Positions 1 to 7,012 of a stretch of 33,424 nt of DNA are shown in pieces. The DNA lies in NCBI GenBank assembly GCA_027061855.1, contig JAMOVT010000081.1, positions 1-33,424 of the forward strand. The letters are read 5' to 3'. Positions within the stretch are counted from its first letter, which is position 1; every line of letters starts with the position of its first letter. The position numbers and the translations under genes were made by a program. Origin of the DNA: Flavobacteriales bacterium. Lineage in GTDB: Bacteria > Bacteroidota > Bacteroidia > Flavobacteriales > Flavobacteriaceae. Below the pieces are notes generated by a model. It was not told where the DNA came from and did not search any database. It saw only the letters and a program-made list of their open reading frames with translations.

Positions 1-1
1 C

Positions 2-112
2 GAAAGAGTAATAAAAGTGGCCATAGCCAATAAATTAATAAAGCAAGCATTCGCTATTGTAAACAGTGGAAAAAAATATGATGAAAATTATACAAAAAAA
101 TTTGGATTTTAA
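2..112 (+). CDS. IS110-family transposase, C-terminal fragment (cut by window edge)
   Basis: The frame starting at base 2 is open from the window edge to a TAA at 110-112 and gives 36 residues. They include the run ANKLIKQAFAIVNSGKKYDE, which resembles the extreme C-terminus of IS110-family DEDD transposases (a basic helix, then a short segment with YDENY near the stop). The 5' part lies outside the window, so it cannot be told whether the full gene is intact. IS110 elements lack long terminal inverted repeats, and none is visible here. The right end of the element probably lies between 112 and the start of the next gene at 298. The call rests on a short stretch, so the family is likely but not certain. 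Confidence 0.6.
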   Translation, partial: ERVIKVAIANKLIKQAFAIVNSGKKYDENYTKKFGF

Positions 113-117
113 CACAG

Positions 118-151
118 TTCATCCCGATAGAGCGCAGCAACGAGGGATCTC
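118..151. repeat. REP-like imperfect palindrome after the transposase
   Basis: ATCCC at 121-125 pairs with GGGAT at 144-148 around an 18-base GC-rich core (GAGCGCAGC inside). The pattern resembles short intergenic REP-like units of Bacteroidota, and IS110-type elements are known to insert next to such palindromes. Only one copy is in the window, so its repeated nature is inferred. The rest of 152-297 shows nothing recognisable except a C-rich, G-poor stretch at about 174-245. Confidence 0.35.
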
Positions 152-297
152 TATTTTATCAAAGAATATAACAGCCCCCCAAGTATCACAAACATAATCC
201 GTCCCTGAAAATCCAAATCCCCTTCCCCTCCACTCCAAGCCTCTTTTCAAAGTTTTTTCCTATTTTAGCTATATCGAATTGAAGGAAACGAAAAAAA

Positions 298-804
298 ATG
301 AAAGAAATCAAACTTTTTATCACGGATATAGACGGCGTATGGACTGACGGATCCATGTATTACAGTGAAGAAGGCTATCAAATGAAAAAATTCCATACCT
401 ATGACAGTGCCGGGGTTTTATTTCTTACACTGGCCGGAATTCCGGTAGCCATCGTTTCCGGAGAAAATTCCGAAGCGGTTCGTAAAAGGGCTGCCAAATT
501 AGGAATCGAGGAAGTTCATACGGGCATACAAGACAAAGTGGCACTTATAGAACAACTGCTATCTAAATACAATCTCAGTTGGGAAGAGACCGCATATATC
601 GGAGATGATTTAAACGATATAAAAGTTTTGCAAAAAGCCGGATTGACTGCCTGCCCTTCTCAATCGGCAGACTATATAAAAAAACTCACCGACTGGCCAT
701 TAACCAAAAAAGGAGGAGAAGGAGTATTTAGAGAGTTTGTGGAAAAATATTTGAAAGAGAAAGGAATTTTTGAAGATATTCTGAACAACTACTTAAAAGG
801 ATAA
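298..804 (+). CDS. KdsC-type HAD phosphatase (nonulosonate/octulosonate phosphate phosphatase)
   Basis: This 168-residue protein is a cap-less HAD-superfamily phosphatase (C0 type, normally a tetramer). Motif I is DIDGVWTDG with nucleophile D10 and acid/base D12. Motif II is around S54 (IVSGENS), the conserved Lys is K80, and motif III is GDDLND with D103/D104. The length fits KdsC and the phosphatases that act on 9-phosphate sugars such as KDN-9-P. With a NeuB-type synthase and an SpsF-type cytidylyltransferase just downstream, removal of phosphate from a nonulosonic acid 9-phosphate is as likely as the Kdo-8-P step of LPS core synthesis. The sequence alone does not decide the substrate. The start ATG follows a purine-rich stretch. 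The gene ends 16 bases before a strong bidirectional terminator. Confidence 0.85.
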   Translation: MKEIKLFITDIDGVWTDGSMYYSEEGYQMKKFHTYDSAGVLFLTLAGIPVAIVSGENSEAVRKRAAKLGIEEVHTGIQDKVALIEQLLSKYNLSWEETAYIGDDLNDIKVLQKAGLTACPSQSADYIKKLTDWPLTKKGGEGVFREFVEKYLKEKGIFEDILNNYLKG

Positions 805-815
805 TATCCTAAAAC

Positions 816-843
816 AAAAAAGTCCGCTAAAACGGACTTTTTT
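816..843. terminator. Bidirectional intrinsic terminator
   Basis: AGTCCG (821-826) and CGGACT (833-838) form a 6-bp stem with loop CTAAAA. A run of A (816-820) lies before it and a run of T (839-843) after it, so the stem extends with A-T pairs and works in both directions. It sits between the convergent phosphatase (+) and thioredoxin-fold (-) genes. Confidence 0.85.
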
Positions 844-862
844 ATTTATCCGGATGTACAAA

Positions 863-1198
863 TTAATTAAACATCAAATTATAAATACGTTCCATTTCCA
901 TCCCCAGTTTTTCCACATTGATATGACGCGCATGACGGATGGTTTCTTTTCCGTCAAAATAAACCAAAACGGTGGGAATAACAAACACGTTAAAATATCC
1001 TCTTGCTTCGGGAAGCAGTTGTACATTCACTTCCAGGAATTTTACTTCGGGATAATGTTCTTCCAGCATCTTTTGCAATTTGGGAGAAAGAGCATCACCC
1101 ACATTGCAAGATTCATCCGAAAAAAATACCATAACAGCCGGATTTTCTTTGATAAAAGTATTGGCCTCATCTAAGGTTTGCGCAAAAGTATAACTCAT
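863..1198 (-). CDS. Thioredoxin-fold protein with a single active-site Cys
   Basis: The 111-residue protein has no signal peptide, so it is probably cytoplasmic. It has the thioredoxin layout: a strand AVMVFFS, the active-site turn, a helix, then the cis-Pro segment FVIPTVLVYFDG (P75), close to the C-terminal strand and helix of the fold. Where a redox-active member has CxxC it has C31-N-V-G34, so only the first Cys remains. A classical dithiol exchange is therefore not possible within one chain. It could act through mixed disulfides, as a monothiol reductant, or as a binding protein. It has its own consensus promoter upstream and ends at a shared terminator, so it is a single-gene unit inside the nonulosonate gene group. 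Confidence 0.8.
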   Translation of the reverse strand: MSYTFAQTLDEANTFIKENPAVMVFFSDESCNVGDALSPKLQKMLEEHYPEVKFLEVNVQLLPEARGYFNVFVIPTVLVYFDGKETIRHARHINVEKLGMEMERIYNLMFN

Positions 1199-1220
1199 TT
1201 TTTTTCAATTTTTTAGGTCG

Positions 1221-1253
1221 CAAATATATTATTTTTTTTCATTTCATACCAAA
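1221..1253 (-). promoter_or_regulatory. Bacteroidota-type promoter of the thioredoxin-fold gene
   Basis: Reading the minus strand, TTTG (1253-1250) is followed after 21 bases by TATATTTG (1228-1221), which matches the -33 TTTG and -7 TAnnTTTG consensus. The box ends 22 bases before the ATG. Confidence 0.65.
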
Positions 1254-1394
1254 TAAAAATAATTCCTTCGTTTTATGCAATTTGAAGTGTTAATTAGAGA
1301 TTTATTTTTTTCTCATTTTATTAAAAAAATATCATCTTAATAAATTGACGTAAAATATTTTACACCATATGTAGTTATATTTAAGAAATAAGTG

Positions 1395-1402
1395 TATTTT
1401 TG
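1395..1402 (+). promoter_or_regulatory. -7 box TAnnTTTG upstream of the cytidylyltransferase gene
   Basis: TATTTTTG lies 24 bases before the ATG at 1427. A -33 TTTG at the right spacing is not visible, so only the -7 half supports the call. The surrounding region 1230-1400 is very AT-rich. Confidence 0.45.
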
Positions 1403-1426
1403 CAGTAACTAAATTTATTATTCATA

Positions 1427-2170
1427 ATGAACACGGGCATAATTATACAAGCGCGACAAGGATCTACACGGTTTCCGGGGAAAATGTTAAAACCTTTTTA
1501 TAATAACGAGAGTGTCTTGGATATTCTTATAAGTAAATTGAAAAAAATATATCCATCCGTACCTTTGGTGCTGGCAACCACTCAAAATAAAGAGGATGAC
1601 GCTATAGAAGAATTGGGAAACAAACATAATGTGGAAGTGTATCGTGGAAGTACGGAAAATGTTTTGGGCCGCTTTATCGAAGCCGCAGAAAAAAACAATT
1701 TGGACTCTATCATTCGTATTTGCGCGGATAATCCGTTTCTGGATATGCGACACATTCAAATATTGATGGATGAATTGGAAAAAGGAAACCTCGATTATGT
1801 GAGTTATCAAACACCGGAGGGAGTTCCCGTGATCCAATCCCATTTAGGGTTATTTGCGGAAGCTGTCAGCCTTGACGCTCTGAAAAAAGTAGCCAATCAA
1901 ACGGTAAATCCCGAATATCTTGAACATGTGACCAATTATATTTACAAGCATCCGGATGAATTCAATATCAAATTTCTTTCTCTCCCGGCCTATTTTAAAG
2001 ATGCCGATACCATTCGTCTGACTTTGGATACCGAAGCCGATTTTGAATTGGAAAAAGAAATTTACAAAGAATTACGTTTGCGCAATACCTATAAATTGAT
2101 CAAACATATCAAATCCAGACCCGAATGGCTGGAAATCATGCAAAAAGAAATTCGTAAGAATCAGAAATAA
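1427..2170 (+). CDS. SpsF-type cytidylyltransferase family protein
   Basis: The 247-residue protein begins with the nucleotide-binding signature of the NeuA/KdsB/SpsF nucleotidyltransferase fold (IIIQARQGSTRFPGKM, about residues 5-20). A second conserved patch is IIRICADNPFLD (about 95-106), where the Asp of the metal-binding loop is expected. The family transfers CMP from CTP to an acidic sugar such as a nonulosonic acid; SpsF itself is named from spore coat polysaccharide genes. The NeuB-type synthase that follows and the KdsC-type phosphatase before it support a role in making a CMP-activated sialic-like sugar for surface glycans. The protein is cytoplasmic, with no signal or membrane segment. 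The exact sugar cannot be read from the sequence. Confidence 0.8.
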   Translation: MNTGIIIQARQGSTRFPGKMLKPFYNNESVLDILISKLKKIYPSVPLVLATTQNKEDDAIEELGNKHNVEVYRGSTENVLGRFIEAAEKNNLDSIIRICADNPFLDMRHIQILMDELEKGNLDYVSYQTPEGVPVIQSHLGLFAEAVSLDALKKVANQTVNPEYLEHVTNYIYKHPDEFNIKFLSLPAYFKDADTIRLTLDTEADFELEKEIYKELRLRNTYKLIKHIKSRPEWLEIMQKEIRKNQK

Positions 2171-2253
2171 GTTCTACTTGTTCTTTTCGTGAACCCATAA
2201 AAAACCTACTTACTATCACTCCGCTTTTTCTTAAAAAAGAGCGGGAAAAATAC

Positions 2254-2261
2254 TATCTTTG
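2254..2261 (+). promoter_or_regulatory. -7 box TAnnTTTG upstream of the NeuB-type gene
   Basis: TATCTTTG lies 24 bases before the ATG at 2286. A weak hairpin (CCGCT 2221-2225 with AGCGG 2240-2244, plus A-T pairs) lies just upstream and may partly terminate the preceding gene, though no T run follows it on the plus strand. The last three bases of the box, TTG, are in frame with the gene and could be mistaken for a start codon. Confidence 0.5.
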
Positions 2262-2285
2262 AATATTCTTAAAGAAAGAATCAGT

Positions 2286-3323
2286 ATGACTTATATTATC
2301 GGAGAAATCGGGCAAAATCACAATGGATCAGTGGATCTGGCCAAGCTAATGGTCGAGATTGCCGCACGTCCGGTAATCGATAAACTCTTTAACCGGAGTT
2401 TGAAACCACTGGATGCCGTTAAATTAACCAAGCGTGATTTATCGCAAGAATTATCCGCATCGGCTATGAATCGTCCTTATGATTCACCTCACTCTTTCGG
2501 GAAGACCTATGGAGAGCACCGCGCCTTTTTGGAACTGACAGATGAAGAACATTTTGAAGTGTACCGTTTAGCCAAAGAAAAAGGCTTGGACTTTGTCGAA
2601 ACACTTACGGCGCCGGGAACTCTATCTCTCTTAAAATTATTTACTCCCGACAGGCTGAAAGTCGCTTCACGTGACTTAACCAATCTCCCTTTACTCGAAG
2701 TAATGGCCGAAACAAAAATCCCTATTATCCTCTCTACGGGAATGGGAGAAAAAAAAGAAATAGACGAGGCATTGGAAGTAATTACAAAATATCACGATCA
2801 GATTTCCATCCTGCATTGTTTGTCGGAATATCCGGCACAATATAAAAATATAAATCTGAAAACCATCCTTTACCTCAAAGAAAATTATCCGCAATATACC
2901 ATCGGTTATTCCGATCACTCCATCGGGATTGCCGTGCCGGTAGCGGCTGTTGCCATGGGAGCGGAAATCATCGAAAAACATATCACTATCGACCGCCAAT
3001 TAAAAGGTACGGATCATGCAGGATCCCTCGGGATTGACGGCTTATGGAGAATGGTAAGAGATATCCGCAATATCGAATTGGCTTTGGGAGAAAAAGATAT
3101 TTTTATTCCCGATGCGGTTGAAACGGCCCGAAAAAAACTGGAACGTTCCATTGCAGCAAAAAAAGAACTTCCCGCAGGACATATCATACGCGAAGAGGAT
3201 TTACATCTGCTCAGCCCCGGTGACGGATACCAGTGGAGAGACAGACATCTTTTAATCGGTAAAAAACTGAAAGAAAAGGTACCTGCCGATGAAATTATTT
3301 ATAAAAAACATATAGAAGATTGA
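2286..3323 (+). CDS. NeuB/SpsE-type nonulosonic acid synthase
   Basis: The 345-residue protein has the two-domain plan of N-acetylneuraminate synthase. The N-terminal TIM barrel starts IIGEIGQNHNGS and includes STGMG (about residue 150), HCLSEYPA, GYSDHSIG and EKHIT, the usual PEP and metal-binding patches. The C-terminal SAF (antifreeze-like) domain covers roughly the last 60 residues and includes KKELPAGHII. The family condenses PEP with a six-carbon acyl-amino or neutral sugar (or its 6-phosphate) to a nine-carbon acid. The presence of a KdsC-type phosphatase hints at a phosphorylated substrate, as for KDN-9-P. I chose the ATG at 2286; an in-frame TTG at 2259 is part of the promoter box. 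No epimerase or aminotransferase for the precursor sugar is in the window. Confidence 0.88.
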   Translation: MTYIIGEIGQNHNGSVDLAKLMVEIAARPVIDKLFNRSLKPLDAVKLTKRDLSQELSASAMNRPYDSPHSFGKTYGEHRAFLELTDEEHFEVYRLAKEKGLDFVETLTAPGTLSLLKLFTPDRLKVASRDLTNLPLLEVMAETKIPIILSTGMGEKKEIDEALEVITKYHDQISILHCLSEYPAQYKNINLKTILYLKENYPQYTIGYSDHSIGIAVPVAAVAMGAEIIEKHITIDRQLKGTDHAGSLGIDGLWRMVRDIRNIELALGEKDIFIPDAVETARKKLERSIAAKKELPAGHIIREEDLHLLSPGDGYQWRDRHLLIGKKLKEKVPADEIIYKKHIED

Positions 3324-3349
3324 TTATAAATACTATTTTACCTCTTTTT

Positions 3350-3357
3350 TACGTTTG
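3350..3357 (+). promoter_or_regulatory. -7 box TAnnTTTG upstream of the lipoprotein gene
   Basis: TACGTTTG ends only 9 bases before the ATG at 3367, so the transcript would have almost no 5' leader. The TTG inside the box is in frame and gives a false upstream start. No convincing -33 box is seen. Confidence 0.45.
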
Positions 3358-3366
3358 AAATTTATT

Positions 3367-4905
3367 ATGAACACCAAACAAATCATAAAAAATATTAGTT
3401 TTCTCATCCTTTTGTTACTTGTTTTTTGGACAAGTGGCTGCAGGAAGGATTTTGATGTGGTGCCGGGAAACGGTGATTTCAAAACCAGCACGGATACACT
3501 TTTTCTCGATTCCGTTTTTACGAATATTGCTTCACGCACTTACTATTTTAAGATTTATAACACTTCATCAACAGATATTTACCTCAATAAAATCTACCTC
3601 GAAAAAAAAGAAAATTCCTTCTACCGGTTAAATGTAGACGGGAAACCCGGCAAAGAATTTGAAAACATTTTGATTCACGCCAAGGATAGTATTTTTGTCT
3701 TTGTGGAAGTTACAGCGGATATAAACCGGCTTCCCGATCCCGTTTATGAAGAAAACTTATATATAGAAGATAATGCTCTTACAAAAAAAGTATTGTTAAC
3801 CGCTTTTATCAAAGACGCCGATTTTTATTATCCTGCGCGCTTTCCCGATGGGAGTAAAGACTCTTTAACGGTTTATATCGATCCGCAAACGGGTGAAACC
3901 TCAAAAATTGCAGGATTTTTTCTCCCAGACAATACTACTTTTACTTCCGACAAAGCCATTGTCATTTACGGACATATGGCTGTTCCACCCGGAAAAACCT
4001 TGACTATAGAAAAAGGAAGTCATTTGTATTTCCATTATAATTCGGGATTGATTGTTTGGGAAAATGCCACTTTAAAAGTCAATGGTGAACTAGGAGAAGA
4101 AGTAATTTTTGAAGATGACCGGATGGAGCCGGAATATGAAAACAAGCCGGGAATGTGGAATTTTATTTGGCTGAGAGAAAATGCCATCAACAACGAAATG
4201 GATTATGCCATCATAAAAAATGCTTCTGTAGGGATTGAAGCTATGCCTACCAATAACGGTCGTCCCATTCTCACTATTAAAAATACGCAAATTTATAACG
4301 CCTCATTAGTGGGAATATATGCCATAGGTGCCGAAATAAAAGCAGAAAATTTGGTACTGAATAATTTTTCACTCAATGCCGTACGTATAGACTTAGGCGG
4401 CTCTTATGAATTTGAACATTGTACGATAGCCAATTATAACAACGGTATTCGCAATGAAAAAAGCGGTGCTTTTTATGCCCGGAATTTTTATGATACACCT
4501 GATAATACCCGTTATATTAATGACTTGGAGAATCTCCAAATAAGCAATTGTATTATTTACGGAAATAATTCTATTGAATATTTTATTGAAAAAGATTCCG
4601 GGGCTCTTTTTGAATATGAAATAAAAAATACTCTTATCAAATTCAAAGATATTCAAAACAGATTCACCAATAGAGAAGAATTGAATTTTAACGATGCAAT
4701 TCACTATCATTCTATTCTCTTGAATGAAGATCCCGATTTTTATATGCCCTGGGAAAATCAACTTATAATTGGAGAAAACTCCCCCTGTATAAACAAAGGT
4801 GATTTATGCACAGCCCTTTCGGTTCCTCTGGATATTAAAGGAGTAGATCGTACACTGGCACCCGATTTAGGCGCCTATCAACATATTACTTTTCCAAACG
4901 ATTAA
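3367..4905 (+). CDS. Outer-surface lipoprotein with right-handed beta-helix repeats
   Basis: The 512-residue protein starts with a type II signal peptide: a hydrophobic run ending FWTSGC with lipid-attachment C25, followed by RKDFD. The first 150 residues look like a beta-sandwich. The rest has short parallel beta-helix turns rich in Asn and Ile (for example AIIKNASVGIEA, LTIKNTQIYNASLVGIYAIG, ISNCIIYGNN), as in pectate-lyase-like right-handed beta-helices. The end, DIKGVDRTLAPDLGAYQH, is typical of Bacteroidota surface lipoproteins with this fold. No catalytic site is evident, so ligand or glycan binding is possible. I take ATG 3367 over the TTG at 3355 because the latter is within the -7 box. 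It heads a group of three genes with the small protein and the PorV/PorQ-like barrel. Confidence 0.75.
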   Translation: MNTKQIIKNISFLILLLLVFWTSGCRKDFDVVPGNGDFKTSTDTLFLDSVFTNIASRTYYFKIYNTSSTDIYLNKIYLEKKENSFYRLNVDGKPGKEFENILIHAKDSIFVFVEVTADINRLPDPVYEENLYIEDNALTKKVLLTAFIKDADFYYPARFPDGSKDSLTVYIDPQTGETSKIAGFFLPDNTTFTSDKAIVIYGHMAVPPGKTLTIEKGSHLYFHYNSGLIVWENATLKVNGELGEEVIFEDDRMEPEYENKPGMWNFIWLRENAINNEMDYAIIKNASVGIEAMPTNNGRPILTIKNTQIYNASLVGIYAIGAEIKAENLVLNNFSLNAVRIDLGGSYEFEHCTIANYNNGIRNEKSGAFYARNFYDTPDNTRYINDLENLQISNCIIYGNNSIEYFIEKDSGALFEYEIKNTLIKFKDIQNRFTNREELNFNDAIHYHSILLNEDPDFYMPWENQLIIGENSPCINKGDLCTALSVPLDIKGVDRTLAPDLGAYQHITFPND

Positions 4906-4912
4906 TTTTTTG

Positions 4913-4920
4913 TAATTTTG
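4913..4920 (+). promoter_or_regulatory. -7 box TAnnTTTG upstream of the 122-residue protein
   Basis: TAATTTTG lies 19 bases before the ATG at 4940, within the 34-base gap after the lipoprotein gene. It may give a second, internal promoter for the small protein and the barrel gene. No -33 box is clear. Confidence 0.4.
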
Positions 4921-4939
4921 AGGAAACAACAATAAAATC

Positions 4940-5308
4940 ATGAAAAAATTTATCATTTACTTTTTGCTTTTCACCATCCTTGTCGGAGGTTCTCTCTATG
5001 CATTTGATTATTACGTCCCTTATAGTGAAGGATGGCGAGCAGGAAAATTAATAAAAATCAGTAAAAAAGGAATCTTAATCAAAACCTGGGAAGGACAATT
5101 GAGCACGGGTATCGGGCAAGATCATCTGTGGAATTTCTCGGTTGAGCCCAAAGATAAACTGGTTATACAAAAATTAATTGACTACCAAGGAAAAGGAGTA
5201 AAAATAAGATATATCGAGCGTTTCTGGAAAATTCCTTGGCTGGGAGATACTAAATATTTTGCTAAGGAAGTCGTCCTCGACCGGGATGCAGAACAAATCG
5301 GAGACTAA
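4940..5308 (+). CDS. Conserved small exported or membrane-anchored protein of unknown function
   Basis: The 122-residue protein starts with MKKF and a hydrophobic stretch to about residue 22 (IIYFLLFTILVGGSLYAF), either an uncleaved anchor or a signal peptide. The mature part is a compact, mostly beta domain with YSEGWRAGKLIKISKKGI near its start and a VKIRYIERFW strand near the end. Bacteroidota proteins of this type are sometimes labelled as 6-phosphogluconate dehydrogenase, but there is no nucleotide-binding fold here and that label should not be used. It lies 34 bases after the lipoprotein gene and 10 bases before the barrel gene, so cotranscription with both is likely. Confidence 0.65.
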   Translation: MKKFIIYFLLFTILVGGSLYAFDYYVPYSEGWRAGKLIKISKKGILIKTWEGQLSTGIGQDHLWNFSVEPKDKLVIQKLIDYQGKGVKIRYIERFWKIPWLGDTKYFAKEVVLDRDAEQIGD

Positions 5309-5318
5309 TTTTGCCCTA

Positions 5319-6392
5319 ATGAAAAATACGGCCTTGCTTCTTATTTTTTTAATCCCGTTTTTATTCCGGGGGCAAACGGCCAAACATTACTCAAATGAAT
5401 TTTTGAATATCGGAGTGGATGCACGCGCCATGGCTCTGGGAAATAGTGTGGTAGCCCAAACAAGCGATGTAACCGCCGGCTACTGGAATCCCGCCTTGTT
5501 GTATACTGTAACAGAACAAGAAATGGCACTGATGCATGCCGCTTATTTTGCCAATATTGCCCAGTATGATTATATGGCATATGCCAAACCCATAGACGAA
5601 AACAGTTCCTTTTCAATCTCCCTGATACGCTTTGGGGTGGATAATATCATGAACACTACCCGTTTGATTGATGCAGAAGGGAATATCGATTATGATCGCA
5701 TTACCTATTTTTCTACTGCCGACTATGCCTTAAATCTCTCTTTTGGAAAGAAAAAACTATGGAAAAACATAGATTTTGGTTTGACCGCTAAACTTATCTA
5801 TCGTCATATTGGAGAATTTGCCAGCGGCTACGGAATCGGTTTTGATATAGGAATGGCCTATCAGGCAGGAAAATGGAATCTGGGGCTTATTGCAAGGGAT
5901 ATTACCACCACTTATAATTACTGGTCTGTTAATGAGGAGGAATTGGCAGCCATTCAAGAAGCCATTCCGGGGCAAAATCAAACACCTCCGGAGTCGGTGG
6001 AGTTAACTTTACCGAAAATCCAACTGGGAATACAAAGGAGTTTTCCATTAAAAAAGGCATGGGAACTCTCTGCCGAATTTGATATTCAATCTCGTTTTTA
6101 TCGTACTTCCTCCATTATCGCTTCGGATGCAGTGAGTATTGATCCGGCACTTGGCTTGGAATTCGGCTATGCAAAAACGGCCTTTTTACGCCTTGGAGTA
6201 AATAATTTTCAGCAACAAGACTTTTACGGAGAAAAGGAAGTCACCTTTCAGCCCAATGCGGGGCTTGGTTTTTTCTATAAAGGAATTGCTCTGGATTATG
6301 CCTTAACAAATATCGGATCAGATGGTTTTTTCTCGCATGTTTTTTCCTTAAAAATAAAACTCGATCGTTTTTTTCAGAAGAAAAAGGACTAA
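5319..6392 (+). CDS. PorV/PorQ-family outer-membrane beta-barrel protein
   Basis: The 357-residue protein has a signal peptide (TALLLIFLIPFLFRGQ) and a mature start with NIGVDARAMALGNSVVA followed by YWNPALL. This is the N-terminal pattern of the PorV/PorQ (UPF0164, FadL-like) barrels. The rest alternates amphipathic strands with aromatic ends and finishes with a strand LKIKLDRFF. PorV and PorQ belong to the T9SS attachment complex, but the family also has members outside T9SS, so its precise role is open. ATG 5319 is chosen because the next in-frame start upstream lies inside the preceding gene and lacks a signal peptide. The stop codon overlaps the stop of the convergent membrane protein gene by four bases, with no terminator between them. 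Confidence 0.8.
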   Translation: MKNTALLLIFLIPFLFRGQTAKHYSNEFLNIGVDARAMALGNSVVAQTSDVTAGYWNPALLYTVTEQEMALMHAAYFANIAQYDYMAYAKPIDENSSFSISLIRFGVDNIMNTTRLIDAEGNIDYDRITYFSTADYALNLSFGKKKLWKNIDFGLTAKLIYRHIGEFASGYGIGFDIGMAYQAGKWNLGLIARDITTTYNYWSVNEEELAAIQEAIPGQNQTPPESVELTLPKIQLGIQRSFPLKKAWELSAEFDIQSRFYRTSSIIASDAVSIDPALGLEFGYAKTAFLRLGVNNFQQQDFYGEKEVTFQPNAGLGFFYKGIALDYALTNIGSDGFFSHVFSLKIKLDRFFQKKKD

Positions 6393-6928
6393 GTTTTTTT
6401 CGTCGGTTTTATCCATACGAATAGAAAACTTAATATAGTAAGCAATGAAAAAATCCATTTCATTTTATTGGCCCACGAAATATAAGGCACCCGTTTTTCA
6501 TCATAAGTAAAAGGATTTTGAAGAAGATATAATATTCCAAAGTTTTCAAGCAAATCAAAAAAACCGATTAATAAAGGCAGTAAAACCAGAAAACGAAAAG
6601 AATACATGGCCTTCCTTTTTAATAAATATGCCATTGACAAGGCATATGTAAATCCGTAAATAATAGCATAAGGAATATCCACACATAAAGTTGATAAAAA
6701 ATATACTTCACGACCTTTTTCTCCTAAGATATTCAGTAACCTTCTGACAAAATCATTCTCGAAGCCAAATTGCAAATCCAAAATAGAAGACAATGGAATC
6801 GAAATCCCAAACAAACGGGGAAAATAGGGAAAAACCACAAAGTTGATGATAAGAATCAATACTATTCCAACGAGGATATTTCTCCCGGTTGCTTTGGAAA
6901 AGAAAAAATCCGGCATTTTATTTTTCAT
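6389..6928 (-). CDS. Hypothetical membrane protein with four predicted helices
   Basis: The 179-residue protein has about four hydrophobic segments: ILVGIVLILIINFVVF, the segment around YAIIYGFTYALSMAYLL, FLVLLPLLIGFFDLLENFGI, and the C-terminal IFSLLTILSFLFVWI. The first loop (PLSSILDLQFGF) and the FFDLLEN segment are its most distinctive parts. I do not recognise a named family and no catalytic motif is apparent. A longer frame reaches 6979, but its first 17 codons run through the upstream terminator and a TATATTTG promoter box, so ATG 6928 is the better start. It lies downstream of the cysteine synthase gene on the same strand but appears separately transcribed. Confidence 0.6.
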   Translation of the reverse strand: MKNKMPDFFFSKATGRNILVGIVLILIINFVVFPYFPRLFGISIPLSSILDLQFGFENDFVRRLLNILGEKGREVYFLSTLCVDIPYAIIYGFTYALSMAYLLKRKAMYSFRFLVLLPLLIGFFDLLENFGILYLLQNPFTYDEKRVPYISWANKMKWIFSLLTILSFLFVWIKPTKKT

Positions 6929-6943
6929 GTATGTATATACAAA

Positions 6944-6951
6944 CAAATATA
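6944..6951 (-). promoter_or_regulatory. -7 box of the hypothetical membrane protein gene
   Basis: On the minus strand TATATTTG ends 15 bases before ATG 6928. Its first T is the last base of the T run of the preceding terminator, so terminator and promoter are fused. The nearest -33-like TTTG is 25 bases away, slightly too far. Confidence 0.5.
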
Positions 6952-6987
6952 AAAAGACTTCTTTGATTTTGGTTATCAAAGAAGTCT
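6951..6987 (-). terminator. Intrinsic terminator of the cysteine synthase gene
   Basis: A perfect 13-bp stem (6955-6967 with 6975-6987) encloses a 7-base loop. On the minus strand it is followed by five T. On the plus strand TTTT also follows, but the minus-strand cysteine synthase gene ends 26 bases upstream, which fixes its main direction. Confidence 0.9.
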
Positions 6988-7012
6988 CTTTTCTAAAACG
7001 ATTGGAATAATA

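Noticed and set aside
854-1174. A plus-strand frame opposite the thioredoxin-fold gene
   Set aside because: It resembles no family, and the minus-strand protein has clear fold features, promoter and terminator.
2221-2245. Hairpin before the NeuB-type gene as a strong terminator
   Set aside because: The stem is short with a bulge, and A rather than T follows on the plus strand.
4940-5308. 6-phosphogluconate dehydrogenase label for the small exported protein
   Set aside because: It is 122 residues with a hydrophobic N-terminus and no dinucleotide fold or catalytic residues.
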